Assembly (NCBI GenBank): GCA_965223115.1
Contig: OZ244982.1
Span: 372,001 to 436,000 of the forward strand
Source of the DNA: CBDCUI01 sp965223115
GTDB lineage: Bacteria > Pseudomonadota > Gammaproteobacteria > UBA4575
Direction: 5' to 3'
Length of the DNA: 64,000 nt
Positions 52,609 through 61,248 of the stretch are shown here, piece after piece (within the stretch, counting starts at the first letter, position 1; every line of letters begins with the position of its first letter). The notes beneath the pieces were generated by a model, which made no database searches, was not told the origin of the DNA, and saw only the letters and a list, made by a program, of their open reading frames with translations. The translations under genes and the position numbers were made by a program.

Positions 52609-53376
52609 TTATAAATTTTCATCATTTCGTAATGTCAGTACTTCATGACCATTATTAGTGACAAGGATAGTATGTTCCCACTGTGCAGATAGGCTGTGAT
52701 CTTTTGTTACTACAGTCCAACCGTCCGGCAACAGCTTTACATTACGTTTACCAGCATTAACCATGGGTTCTATAGTAAAGGTCATGCCGGGGGTTAGTTC
52801 GACACCTGTACCTGGTTTGCCATAATGTAATACTTGAGGTTCTTCATGGAACATGCGGCCTATGCCATGGCCACAGTATTCTCGTACAACTGTGCAACGA
52901 TTTTTTTCGACAAAAGACTGGATTGCATGTCCAATATCACCGAGCTTAGCGCCTGGTTTAACTTGATGGATACCAATTTTTAATGCTTCATAAGTGAGCT
53001 CAACTAGACGATTGGCAAGCACTGAAGGTTTACCAATCATGAACATTTTGCTGGTGTCGCCGTGGAAGCCATCTTTTATTATGGTAATGTCTATATTAAC
53101 AATATCGCCGTTTTTGAGTTTGCGATCGCCAGGAATACCATGACAAACTTGGTGATTTACAGATGTGCAGATAGATTTTGGAAAGCCGCGATAGTTAAGT
53201 GGTGCTGGAATGGCGTCAAGCTCATTGACAATATATTCGTGACAGAGGCTGTCTAGCTCGTTTGTGCTGATACCAGGACCTACATGGCTTTCTATCATTT
53301 CAAGGACTGCTGAGGCTAATTTGCCAGCAGTGCGCATTTTTTCAATTTCTACTTGAGATTTTATGCTTATGCTCAT
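52609..53376 (-). CDS. map: Methionine aminopeptidase, type I
   Basis: Removes initiator methionine. 255 residues with GFPKSICTSVNHQVCHGIPG, the metal ligands in DIVNIDITIIKDGFHGDTSKMF, YCGHGIGRMFHEEPQVLHYG and FTIEPMVN, and the final Glu in SAQWEHTILV. Divergent from rpsB, the conserved arrangement. Confidence 0.97.
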   Translation of the reverse strand: MSISIKSQVEIEKMRTAGKLASAVLEMIESHVGPGISTNELDSLCHEYIVNELDAIPAPLNYRGFPKSICTSVNHQVCHGIPGDRKLKNGDIVNIDITIIKDGFHGDTSKMFMIGKPSVLANRLVELTYEALKIGIHQVKPGAKLGDIGHAIQSFVEKNRCTVVREYCGHGIGRMFHEEPQVLHYGKPGTGVELTPGMTFTIEPMVNAGKRNVKLLPDGWTVVTKDHSLSAQWEHTILVTNNGHEVLTLRNDENL

Positions 53377-53419
53377 TTGATTGATTATCTATTACGATAG
53401 ATATAGTTTGTCTAAGTGA

Positions 53420-53448
53420 TTGTTCCAAATAAGTAATCATGTTATAAA
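53420..53448 (+). promoter_or_regulatory. rpsB: Promoter of rpsB with GC-rich discriminator
   Basis: TTGTTC (53420-53425), 17-bp spacer, TATAAA (53443-53448), then GCGCCCGCGC, a GC-rich discriminator. Such discriminators are typical of promoters under negative stringent control, fitting a ribosomal-protein gene. Confidence 0.65.
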
Positions 53449-53454
53449 GCGCCC

Positions 53455-53571
53455 GCGCATAGCGCAAATACACTTTAAATTCACACGCGTATCGTCACAT
53501 GTGGTTGGGTGCTCATTGTAGTTTCCACATGGGGTGCGCGGAGGTATAACCCGTAAGGAGCATTACATATC
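53455..53571 (+). ncRNA. Probable rpsB (S2) leader RNA
   Basis: An approximately 115-base leader with TTTCCACATGGGGTGCGCGGAGGTATAACCC-like sequence (52-33 bases before the start) and internal complementarity (CCACATG with CACATGTGG). Proteobacterial rpsB leaders carry a conserved RNA to which S2 binds for autoregulation. Assignment is by position and resemblance only; no covariance model was run. Confidence 0.45.
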
Positions 53572-54831
53572 ATGGCGAATGTCACAATGCGTCAGATGCT
53601 AGAGGCTGGCGTGCATTTCGGGCATCAAACCCGATACTGGAATCCGAAAATGAGCCCTTATATTTTCGGTGAACGAAATAAGATACACATTATTAATCTT
53701 GAGAAAACATTACCTATGTTTCTCGATGCTGCGACATTTCTTGGAAATATGGTAGCGAATAAAGGGACCGTTTTGTTCGTAGGCACTAAACGTTCTGCAC
53801 GAGATGCAATTCAAGAAGAGGCAATACGCTGTGGGATGCCGTACGTTAACCATCGTTGGTTGGGTGGCATGCTAACTAATTTTAATACCGTAAAAAAATC
53901 TATTCAGCGTTTACAAGATCTTGAGCAAATCGCAAGTGGTGATGGGGTTGAACGCTTGAGTAAAAAAGAAGTATTGCTGCTAAAGCGTGAGCTTTTTAAA
54001 TTAGATCGAAGTCTAGGTGGCATTAAAAACATGCCAAGTCTCCCGGATGTATTGTTTGTCATTGATGTAGGTTATGAAGCAATTGCTGTGAACGAGGCTA
54101 ACAAGCTGGGAATTCCTGTAGTAGCAGTTGTAGATAGTAATAACAAAGTGGATGGTGTGGATTATGTTATTCCGGGTAACGACGATGCCATTCGTGCTAT
54201 TAAGCTATATGCCTCACATATAGCTGATGCTGTCATAGAAGGCAAAGAAAGTTCTCGCATTATGTCTGGTAATGAGGATGATTTTGTCGAGATAGATGAA
54301 ACTGGAAAAGTTGCGCAATCAGAGGAAAAAGTAAAGTCTAAGCCCAAGCAAAAAGTAACGGTTAAGAAAAAAATAACTAGCCAAAGTCCTGAGAAGGAAG
54401 ATTCGCCACAGTCTAGTTCTAATGATGGGACTCCAATTATAGATATAGAAGGTATTGGACCTAAATATGCAGAAGCCTTAGAAAAGATTGGTATTTCTTC
54501 AGTAGAAAAATTACTAGAAAAATGTGCTACAGCAGAAGCGCAAGCTAAATATGCTGAGCTGTCAGGAGTAAGTGAGAAATCGATAGAACGATGGGTAAAG
54601 ATGAGTGACTTCTTTCGTTTAACAGGGGTCGGAGGGAATGAAGCTGAACTTTTAGAAGTGAGTGGTTTTAATTCTATAGCAGATATAGCAATGGCAGATG
54701 CCGATGATGTATTGGCAAAGCTGACTGCATGTAATGAAGAGAAATCATTAGCACCCAGTGTACCAGATAAATCAAATATTGAATCTTGGATTACACAGGC
54801 GAAATCTTTGCCAGCAATACTTACAAACTAA
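53572..54831 (+). CDS. rpsB: 30S ribosomal protein S2 with C-terminal DUF4332 domain
   Basis: 419 residues against about 240 for normal S2. Residues 1-226 are a complete S2: RQMLEAGVHFGHQTRYWNPK, KGTVLFVGTKRSARDAI, NHRWLGGMLTNFNTVKKSI and VDGVDYVIPGNDDAIRAIKLY. Residues 227-286 are a charged linker rich in Lys, Glu and Ser. Residues ~289-419 match the DUF4332 pattern: two helix-hairpin-helix units (IEGIGPKYAEALEKIGI and LTGVGGNEAELLEVSGF), SEKSIERWVKMSDFF and a closing WITQAKSLPA. The frame is open throughout with no stop or frameshift signal. The domain's role on the ribosome is unknown; nucleic-acid binding is plausible. Confidence 0.94.
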   Translation: MANVTMRQMLEAGVHFGHQTRYWNPKMSPYIFGERNKIHIINLEKTLPMFLDAATFLGNMVANKGTVLFVGTKRSARDAIQEEAIRCGMPYVNHRWLGGMLTNFNTVKKSIQRLQDLEQIASGDGVERLSKKEVLLLKRELFKLDRSLGGIKNMPSLPDVLFVIDVGYEAIAVNEANKLGIPVVAVVDSNNKVDGVDYVIPGNDDAIRAIKLYASHIADAVIEGKESSRIMSGNEDDFVEIDETGKVAQSEEKVKSKPKQKVTVKKKITSQSPEKEDSPQSSSNDGTPIIDIEGIGPKYAEALEKIGISSVEKLLEKCATAEAQAKYAELSGVSEKSIERWVKMSDFFRLTGVGGNEAELLEVSGFNSIADIAMADADDVLAKLTACNEEKSLAPSVPDKSNIESWITQAKSLPAILTN

Positions 54832-54868
54832 ATGTTTTTATTACACAAGAATTGATTTAGGAAGAGCA

Positions 54869-55765
54869 ATGCAAATAACAGCAAGCATGGTAAAAGAACT
54901 GCGTGAACGCACTGGCGCAGGCATGATGGAATGTAAAAAAGCACTCACTGAGAGTAGTGGTGATATGGAAGCTGCAATCGCTGAAATGCGTAAATCAGGT
55001 CAAGCTAAGGCAGATAAGAAAGCAGGACGTATTGCAGCAGAGGGGACGATTGCAATTGCAGTGTCTGATGATGGATCATTGGCTGCAATTGTTGAAGTAA
55101 ATTGTGAAACAGATTTTGTTGCTAAAGATGATCAGTTCCAATCATTTTCTAAGCAATTAGCCAATATAGTGCTTTTAAATAATTTAAATTCTGTAGCTGA
55201 GCTTGGTGATACTGCTATGGACTCAGGTCAGACAGTTGAGCAAACTCGTTTAGAATTGGTAACAAAAATAGGTGAAAATATTCAAGTGCGGCGTTTTCAA
55301 AAACAAAGTGCTGAAGGAGTAATAGCGAGTTATGCGCATGGCAAGCGCATTGGTGTGTTAGTTGACTATACTGGAGGGGCTGAAGCATTAGGTAAAGATA
55401 TTGCTATGCATATTGCTGCAGTGAACCCTATCTGTGTTAGTACAAATGAAGTTCCAGCTGAAGTTTTGGATAAGGAAAGAGAGATTGCTAAAGCACAAGC
55501 TGATTCAAGTGGTAAGCCGCCTGAAATTGTTGAAAAAATGATACAAGGGAAGGTAAATAAATTTATAAAAGAGAATACTTTGCTTGGTCAGGCATTTGTT
55601 AAGGATGATAGTCAATCAGTAGAAAAATATTTAAAAAATGCTAACGCCACGGTGTATAAATTTATACGCTTCGAGGTGGGCGAAGGCTTAGAGAAAAGAT
55701 CAGAAAACTTTGCTGATGAAGTCATGGCACAAGTTAAAGAGAGTGAAACCAAAGAAGATGATTAA
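54869..55765 (+). CDS. tsf: Elongation factor Ts
   Basis: Guanine-nucleotide exchange factor for EF-Tu. 298 residues from ATG 54869 (MQITASMVKELRERTGAGMM); an upstream ATG overlaps rpsB and is not used. The key motif TDFVAKDDQF (Asp and Phe that invade EF-Tu) is present, followed by the core domain with HIAAVNPICV and the coiled-coil region with IVEKMIQGKVNKF. Follows rpsB by 37 bp, as in all proteobacteria. Confidence 0.97.
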   Translation: MQITASMVKELRERTGAGMMECKKALTESSGDMEAAIAEMRKSGQAKADKKAGRIAAEGTIAIAVSDDGSLAAIVEVNCETDFVAKDDQFQSFSKQLANIVLLNNLNSVAELGDTAMDSGQTVEQTRLELVTKIGENIQVRRFQKQSAEGVIASYAHGKRIGVLVDYTGGAEALGKDIAMHIAAVNPICVSTNEVPAEVLDKEREIAKAQADSSGKPPEIVEKMIQGKVNKFIKENTLLGQAFVKDDSQSVEKYLKNANATVYKFIRFEVGEGLEKRSENFADEVMAQVKESETKEDD

Positions 55766-55802
55766 GATATAAAAAAGGGGCTAGGCCCCTTTTTTTATAT
55801 CT
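55765..55802 (+). terminator. Intrinsic terminator between tsf and pyrH
   Basis: GGGGC/GCCCC stem with TAG loop, extended by A-run/T-run pairing and AGATAT/ATATCT at the base, followed by U-rich sequence. It ends nine bases before pyrH, so pyrH probably depends on read-through or its own promoter. Confidence 0.85.
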
Positions 55803-55810
55803 GAATATTT

Positions 55811-56536
55811 ATGTCAAATAATAATATTAAATATAGACGAATACTATTAAAGCTAAGTGGTGAAGCTTTAATGGGGCGCTATGATTACGGAATAGATCCT
55901 GAAGTTATTACACGCATTGCAAAAGAAATTGTTCATGTAAATCGACTTGGTGTAGAAGTTGCAGTAGTGATCGGTGGGGGTAATATTTTTCGAGGGGCAG
56001 GGTTAGCACAGGGCGGCATGGACAGGGTAACGGCGGACCAAATGGGAATGCTTGCTACGGTAATAAACTGCTTGGCATTACAAGATTCTTTAGAAAATTT
56101 GGGTGTATATTGTCGTGTGATGTCTGCGTTAAAGATTAATCAAGTGTGTGAAGATTACATACGCAGAAGAGCAATAAGGCATTTAGAAAAAGGCAGGGTT
56201 GTAGTATTTGCGGCAGGTACTGGAAACCCATATTTTACAACAGATTCAGCAGCAAGCTTGAGGGCTTCGGAAATAAACGCAGATATTATGCTAAAAGCTA
56301 CTAAAGTAGATGGGGTTTATGATGATGATCCACACAAAAACCCTGCGGCCAAAATGTATGAAAGTATTAATTATGATGAAGCTATTAATAAAAAACTTGG
56401 TGTAATGGATGCAACGGCATTAGTGCTTTGCAGAGATAACAATATTCCTCTTCGTGTGTTTAATTTGTTTAACGAAGGTGATCTAACAAAAATAATTCAA
56501 GGTGAAACAATCGGCACTACAGTGATGGGAGTCTAG
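55811..56536 (+). CDS. pyrH: UMP kinase
   Basis: 241 residues. Amino-acid-kinase fold: RRILLKLSGEALMG, VVIGGGNIFRGAGLA, DRVTADQMGMLATVIN and FAAGTGNPYFTTDSAA. Complete. Two bases before frr. Confidence 0.97.
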   Translation: MSNNNIKYRRILLKLSGEALMGRYDYGIDPEVITRIAKEIVHVNRLGVEVAVVIGGGNIFRGAGLAQGGMDRVTADQMGMLATVINCLALQDSLENLGVYCRVMSALKINQVCEDYIRRRAIRHLEKGRVVVFAAGTGNPYFTTDSAASLRASEINADIMLKATKVDGVYDDDPHKNPAAKMYESINYDEAINKKLGVMDATALVLCRDNNIPLRVFNLFNEGDLTKIIQGETIGTTVMGV

Positions 56537-56538
56537 TT

Positions 56539-57096
56539 GTGATTGAGGATATCAAAAAAGATGCGGAACAACGCATGCGTAAAAGTATAGATGCTTTATC
56601 TAATGAGCTTTCAAAAATTCGTACAGGTAGAGCAAATGCGCGTTTATTAGATCATGTGATGGTAGAGTATTATGGGAATGAAGTGCCTATTAACCAAGCA
56701 GCTACAGTGGCCGTAGAAGATGCGCGTACAATTGCTATAACACCTTGGGAAAATTCTCTTGTTCCTGTAATTGAAAAAGCCATTTTAAGTTCAGATCTTG
56801 GGCTTAATCCAACTACGGCGGGAACGGTTATTAGAGTAATCATGCCACCTTTGACTGAAGAGCGACGTAAAGACTTAGTTAAAGTGGTTAAACAGGAAGC
56901 AGAAAAAGGACGTATTGCGATTCGAAATATTCGTCGCGATGCTAATGCAGATTTTAAAGAGCTGTTAAAGGAAAAAGAGATTTCCGAAGATGAGGATCAT
57001 CAGGCACAAGATGAAGTCCAGAAGCTTACTGATCAATTTATTAAAGAGATTGAGGCTATTATAGTACAAAAGGAAAAAGATCTGATGGAAGTTTAA
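56539..57096 (+). CDS. frr: Ribosome recycling factor
   Basis: 185 residues, standard length. KKDAEQRMRKSIDALSNELS, IRTGRANARLLDHVMVEYYG, TPWENSLVPVIEKAI and LTEERRKDLVKVVKQEAE are the family blocks. Start is GTG 56539. Confidence 0.98.
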   Translation: MIEDIKKDAEQRMRKSIDALSNELSKIRTGRANARLLDHVMVEYYGNEVPINQAATVAVEDARTIAITPWENSLVPVIEKAILSSDLGLNPTTAGTVIRVIMPPLTEERRKDLVKVVKQEAEKGRIAIRNIRRDANADFKELLKEKEISEDEDHQAQDEVQKLTDQFIKEIEAIIVQKEKDLMEV

Positions 57097-57129
57097 AATA
57101 ATATTATTTCCATTCAGTTCATTTTATAA

Positions 57130-57855
57130 ATGTCAGATATCTTAACCCCAAACCACGTTGCAATTATCATGGATGGTAATGGCAGGTGGGCAAAACAACG
57201 TAAGTTGCCACGTACTGCTGGTCATAAAGAAGGTGTTAAAGCCACTCAGGAAATTATTAAGGCAAGTGGTGAGGCAGGTGTAAAATATCTAACCCTATTT
57301 GCATTCAGTAGTGAAAATTGGCAAAGACCTAAAAAAGAAGTTTCTGCATTAATGGATTTATTTATGCAGTCACTTAAAAATGAAGTAAAAGAATTAAATG
57401 AAAGTGGTGTACGATTAACGTTTCTTGGTCAAAAAGAAGCTTTTTCGAAAAGACTATGTCAACAAATTCAGAATGCTGAAAAACTTACTGCTTCAAATGA
57501 TAAGTTGTTTTTAAATATAGCCGCGAATTATGGAGGTAAATGGGATATTTTACAGGCGGTAAAAAAAATTATTTATGATGTGCAAAGTGGAGATCTAAAT
57601 ATTAATGCACTAAATGAATCTACATTAGAAAAGGAGCTAGCTACGAAAGGCATGCCTTCGCCAGATTTGTTTATCCGAACAGGTGGTGAGCAACGCATCA
57701 GTAATTTTTTGCTTTGGCAACTTGCTTATACAGAATTATATTTTTGTGACACGCTTTGGCCTGACTTTAATAAAAAAGAGCTAGAGATAGCATTTAATAA
57801 TTACCAGCTCAGACAAAGAAGGTTTGGTCGAACGCAAGAGCAAGTTGCATGTTAA
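57130..57855 (+). CDS. uppS: Undecaprenyl pyrophosphate synthase
   Basis: Cis-prenyltransferase making the C55 lipid carrier. 241 residues: HVAIIMDGNGRWAKQRKLPR (catalytic Asp), TLFAFSSENWQRPKKEV and DLFIRTGGEQRISNFLLWQ. Its product feeds peptidoglycan and the glycosyltransferases elsewhere in the window. It overlaps cdsA by seven bases. Confidence 0.97.
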   Translation: MSDILTPNHVAIIMDGNGRWAKQRKLPRTAGHKEGVKATQEIIKASGEAGVKYLTLFAFSSENWQRPKKEVSALMDLFMQSLKNEVKELNESGVRLTFLGQKEAFSKRLCQQIQNAEKLTASNDKLFLNIAANYGGKWDILQAVKKIIYDVQSGDLNINALNESTLEKELATKGMPSPDLFIRTGGEQRISNFLLWQLAYTELYFCDTLWPDFNKKELEIAFNNYQLRQRRFGRTQEQVAC

Positions 57856-58664
57856 AACAGCGAGTAGTTACTGCAATAATTTTTGGTGCAATTATTGTAG
57901 TGTCAATTTTTAAAATGCCAAATAGTTGGCTTGCTATACTTTTTGCTGCAATTACTCTACTGGGGGCGTGGGAGTGGGCTAGTTTGATAGCACCGCAAAA
58001 TTTAACCAGAAAGCTTTTGTATGTTGTGTTTATGGCAGCACTGATACTTGTTACCTGGATGCTTGCCAAACCTTATCATATAAAAATAACTTTACTAATA
58101 GCAGGATTATGGTGGGCATTAGTTGTCATTTTTCTTACAGTTTTTGATTCAAATTGGTTGCAAGCTGCTTGGCTACAAAATTTATTGGAGGTTTCGGGCT
58201 TTATAGTACTTGTGCCAGCATGGTTGGCACTTGTTGAGCTGCATCAGCAAGATCACATGGGGCCTATGAAATTAATGTTTCTATTAGTATTGGTTTGGGT
58301 AGCAGATATTTCTGCTTATTTTGTGGGTAAGCGGTTTGGTAAAACTAAGTTAGCACCTGAACTAAGTCCAGGAAAGTCTCGGGAAGGTCTATGGGGAGCA
58401 TTAACAGCTTCTATTATTATCGCTGTACTAGGAATTTATTTATTTAAACTGGATACCAAAATTTGGTTCTATTTTGGCTGTTTATGTTTGCTTACAGCTC
58501 TGATATCAGTGGTAGGGGATTTGTATGAGAGTTTATTAAAAAGGCATGCTGGGGTAAAAGATAGCGGCACTATATTACCTGGTCATGGAGGTGTGCTAGA
58601 TAGAATCGATAGTTTGACTGCTGCTGCTCCTGGCTTTGTTCTTGGCTTATACTGGGTAATATGA
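57849..58664 (+). CDS. cdsA: Phosphatidate cytidylyltransferase
   Basis: 271 residues with eight or so hydrophobic helices and the CTP-transferase signature KRHAGVKDSGTILPGHGGVL near residue 230, followed by DRIDSL. LAPELSPGKSREGLWG is the preceding conserved loop. Makes CDP-diacylglycerol for phospholipid synthesis. It overlaps dxr by four bases. Confidence 0.95.
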   Translation: MLKQRVVTAIIFGAIIVVSIFKMPNSWLAILFAAITLLGAWEWASLIAPQNLTRKLLYVVFMAALILVTWMLAKPYHIKITLLIAGLWWALVVIFLTVFDSNWLQAAWLQNLLEVSGFIVLVPAWLALVELHQQDHMGPMKLMFLLVLVWVADISAYFVGKRFGKTKLAPELSPGKSREGLWGALTASIIIAVLGIYLFKLDTKIWFYFGCLCLLTALISVVGDLYESLLKRHAGVKDSGTILPGHGGVLDRIDSLTAAAPGFVLGLYWVI

Positions 58665-59878
58665 CTGAGTCAACAGCGATAAAAAACCTGACATTAGATA
58701 AAGTAGCCAACCTTTCAATCTTGGGTGCAACAGGTTCTGTAGGGGTCAACACTTTGGATGTAATTTCTCAGCATCCAGGAAAGTTTGCTGTAACTGTGCT
58801 TACAACGAACAATCAAATCGATCTTTTGTATCGGCAGTGCTTAAAGTTTCGTCCTAAGTTGGCTGTGGTTACGAATGAAAGTTTAGCAGATGATTTTATA
58901 GCTAAGTTTTCAAGTGATGATTACCAACCTGAATTTCTATTTGGCGGTAATGGCTTAGAAATTGCTGCAAGTTTGTCAGAAGTGGATTTGGTCATGGCGG
59001 CAATTGTAGGCGCTGCAGGATTACCTGCAACTTTGGCAGCTGCCAAGGCGGGAAAAAAAATTTTACTTGCCAATAAAGAGGCGTTGGTGATGTCAGGTAA
59101 CCTGTTGATGGAATTGGTTAAAAATAATAATTCTTTAATATTGCCCATTGATAGTGAACATAATGCTGTATTTCAATGTCTACCAGAGAACTATGAGAAT
59201 AGTATGATTGAAAAAATTATACTCACTGCGTCAGGAGGACCTTTTTTAAACAAGCCGTTGAATGAATTCGAAAATATTACCCCTGAAGAAGCATGTGCAC
59301 ATCCAAATTGGAAAATGGGTAAAAAGATTTCTGTTGATTCAGCAACAATGATGAATAAAGGGCTGGAAGTAATTGAAGCTTGTAAATTATTTAAAAGGAA
59401 GTTTATGGATATAGAAGTTGTAATTCATCCACAGTCTATTATTCATTCATTAGTTGCTTATCCAGATGGTTCTATGCTTGCGCACTTAGCTTATCCAGAC
59501 ATGCGCGTTCCTATTGCGCATGCTTTGGCATGGCCGCAGCGTATATCATCTGGTGTAGATATAATGGATTTGATTAAAATAGGTAAATTTGAATTTATTG
59601 AACCTGATGTGAAACGATTTCCTTGTTTACAGTTGGCATATGATGCATTGGAGTCTGCTGAGAGTGCAACAACAGTTTTAAATGCTGCAAATGAAATTGC
59701 AGTAGAAAATTTTTTAAATAATAAAATAAAATTTACAAATATACCTACAGTTGTTGATGCTGCTTTGCAAAATTTAGAACATGAAGATGTACATGATCTT
59801 GAAACTGTATTTGCCAAAGATGAGCAGACACGATTGTATGCACAAAACTTTATTGAAAATAAACTATTGAGGCATTAG
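58661..59878 (+). CDS. dxr: 1-deoxy-D-xylulose 5-phosphate reductoisomerase
   Basis: NADPH-dependent second step of the MEP isoprenoid pathway. 405 residues: NLSILGATGSVGVNTLDVI at the N-terminus, ILLANKEALVMSG, PIDSEHNAVFQCL (metal and substrate residues), LTASGGPFLN and HPNWKMGKKISVDSATMMNK. The uppS-cdsA-dxr-rseP-bamA order is conserved. Confidence 0.97.
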   Translation: MTESTAIKNLTLDKVANLSILGATGSVGVNTLDVISQHPGKFAVTVLTTNNQIDLLYRQCLKFRPKLAVVTNESLADDFIAKFSSDDYQPEFLFGGNGLEIAASLSEVDLVMAAIVGAAGLPATLAAAKAGKKILLANKEALVMSGNLLMELVKNNNSLILPIDSEHNAVFQCLPENYENSMIEKIILTASGGPFLNKPLNEFENITPEEACAHPNWKMGKKISVDSATMMNKGLEVIEACKLFKRKFMDIEVVIHPQSIIHSLVAYPDGSMLAHLAYPDMRVPIAHALAWPQRISSGVDIMDLIKIGKFEFIEPDVKRFPCLQLAYDALESAESATTVLNAANEIAVENFLNNKIKFTNIPTVVDAALQNLEHEDVHDLETVFAKDEQTRLYAQNFIENKLLRH

Positions 59879-59880
59879 CT

Positions 59881-61239
59881 GTGCAGATGTTGATGTATAT
59901 ATTAGCTTTTATAGTTGCTGTTAGTATTATCGTTACAGTGCATGAGTTTGGTCATTATTGGGTTGCAAAGAAGCTTGGAGTAAAGGTGTTACGCTTTTCA
60001 GTTGGCTTTGGTAAGCCTTTGTATAAAAGGCTGGCTGGAAAAGATAATACTGAATATGTGCTTGCCAGTATTCCGTTGGGTGGTTACGTAAAAATGCTGG
60101 ATGAACGTGAAGGGGAAGTGCAAGAGAATGATGTGCATCGTGCTTTTAATCGGCAGACTGTTTGGAAAAGATTTGCAATTGTAGCGGCAGGTCCAATGTT
60201 TAATTTTATATTTGCTGTAATTGCCTATTGGCTTACATTTATGGTGGGTGTAGATGGAGTCAAGCCAACAGTTGGAGAGGTGGCAGAAAATAGTATCGCT
60301 TATCATGCGCAGATTTCGCCAAATGAAAGCTTTGTTTCAGTTGAAGGTGTTGCGGTGCAGACTTGGCAGCAAACAACAATTCAATTACTAGATAAAGCAC
60401 TAAAACACGGTACAGTAAAAGCTACCGTACAAGATGAAAATTTAAATCAAAAAGAAGTTGCTTTAGATTTAAGTAATACCAAGCAATTACTTTCAGAAGG
60501 AAATTTATTAGAAAAAATTGGTATCACGCCTTGGCGATATCAATATAAGCCTATATTTGGTGAACTTACTTCAGGTGTTGCAAAATCTATAGGTATTCAA
60601 ACTGGTGATCGTGTAATTAGCGTTGATGGGAAAAATGTAGATACTTGGATTGAGGTGGTTACCTATATTCAAGCTCGAGCCGATGTAGAGATTGACCTTG
60701 TAGTGCAGCGAGATTTTGAGCGTTTAGCATTTAAACTTGTGCCAAAGCCAGAAAAGCAAAATGGAGAAATAGTTGGTCGTATTGGCGCATATCCATTTGT
60801 AGATGAAGCTCAACTTGAAGCGCAAAGAGTAGTGGTGCGCTATAGTTTTCTGGAAGCACTGAGTAGAGGGGTTAGCGAAACTTGGGATTATTCAATTCTG
60901 ACCTTGAAGCTATTATGGAAACTAATAACTGGTGAAGCTTCATTGAAAAATATCAGTGGGCCTATAACGATAGCTGAATATGCCGGAGTATCGGCGGCAA
61001 TAGGTTTTTCAGCTTTTGTAGGGGCATTAGCATTTATAAGTATTGCTATAGGTGTTTTGAACCTATTGCCAATCCCAGTACTAGATGGCGGTCATTTATT
61101 CTATTATATAATTGAGATTATAAAAGGTAGTCCTGTATCGGAACAGTTTGAGGCTATGGGGCAACGTGTAGGTATTGTAATGCTTGCCGGTCTAATGAGT
61201 TTAGCTTTTTATAACGATATACATCGATTAATACAATAA
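59881..61239 (+). CDS. rseP: Site-2 protease RseP
   Basis: Inner-membrane zinc protease that cuts the anti-sigma factor RseA after DegS. 452 residues. HEFGH at residues 21-25 is the HExxH site, LLPIPVLDGGHL supplies the third ligand near residue 400, and two PDZ domains lie between (the second near GIQTGDRVISVDGKNVDTW). Four transmembrane helices. Start GTG 59881; ATGs at 59887 and 59893 are alternatives. Confidence 0.95.
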   Translation: MQMLMYILAFIVAVSIIVTVHEFGHYWVAKKLGVKVLRFSVGFGKPLYKRLAGKDNTEYVLASIPLGGYVKMLDEREGEVQENDVHRAFNRQTVWKRFAIVAAGPMFNFIFAVIAYWLTFMVGVDGVKPTVGEVAENSIAYHAQISPNESFVSVEGVAVQTWQQTTIQLLDKALKHGTVKATVQDENLNQKEVALDLSNTKQLLSEGNLLEKIGITPWRYQYKPIFGELTSGVAKSIGIQTGDRVISVDGKNVDTWIEVVTYIQARADVEIDLVVQRDFERLAFKLVPKPEKQNGEIVGRIGAYPFVDEAQLEAQRVVVRYSFLEALSRGVSETWDYSILTLKLLWKLITGEASLKNISGPITIAEYAGVSAAIGFSAFVGALAFISIAIGVLNLLPIPVLDGGHLFYYIIEIIKGSPVSEQFEAMGQRVGIVMLAGLMSLAFYNDIHRLIQ

Positions 61240-61248
61240 AATAATAAT

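Noticed and set aside
54758..54868. Longer N-terminus for EF-Ts
   Set aside because: The extension overlaps the 3' end of rpsB in another frame; the conserved EF-Ts start is ATG 54869.
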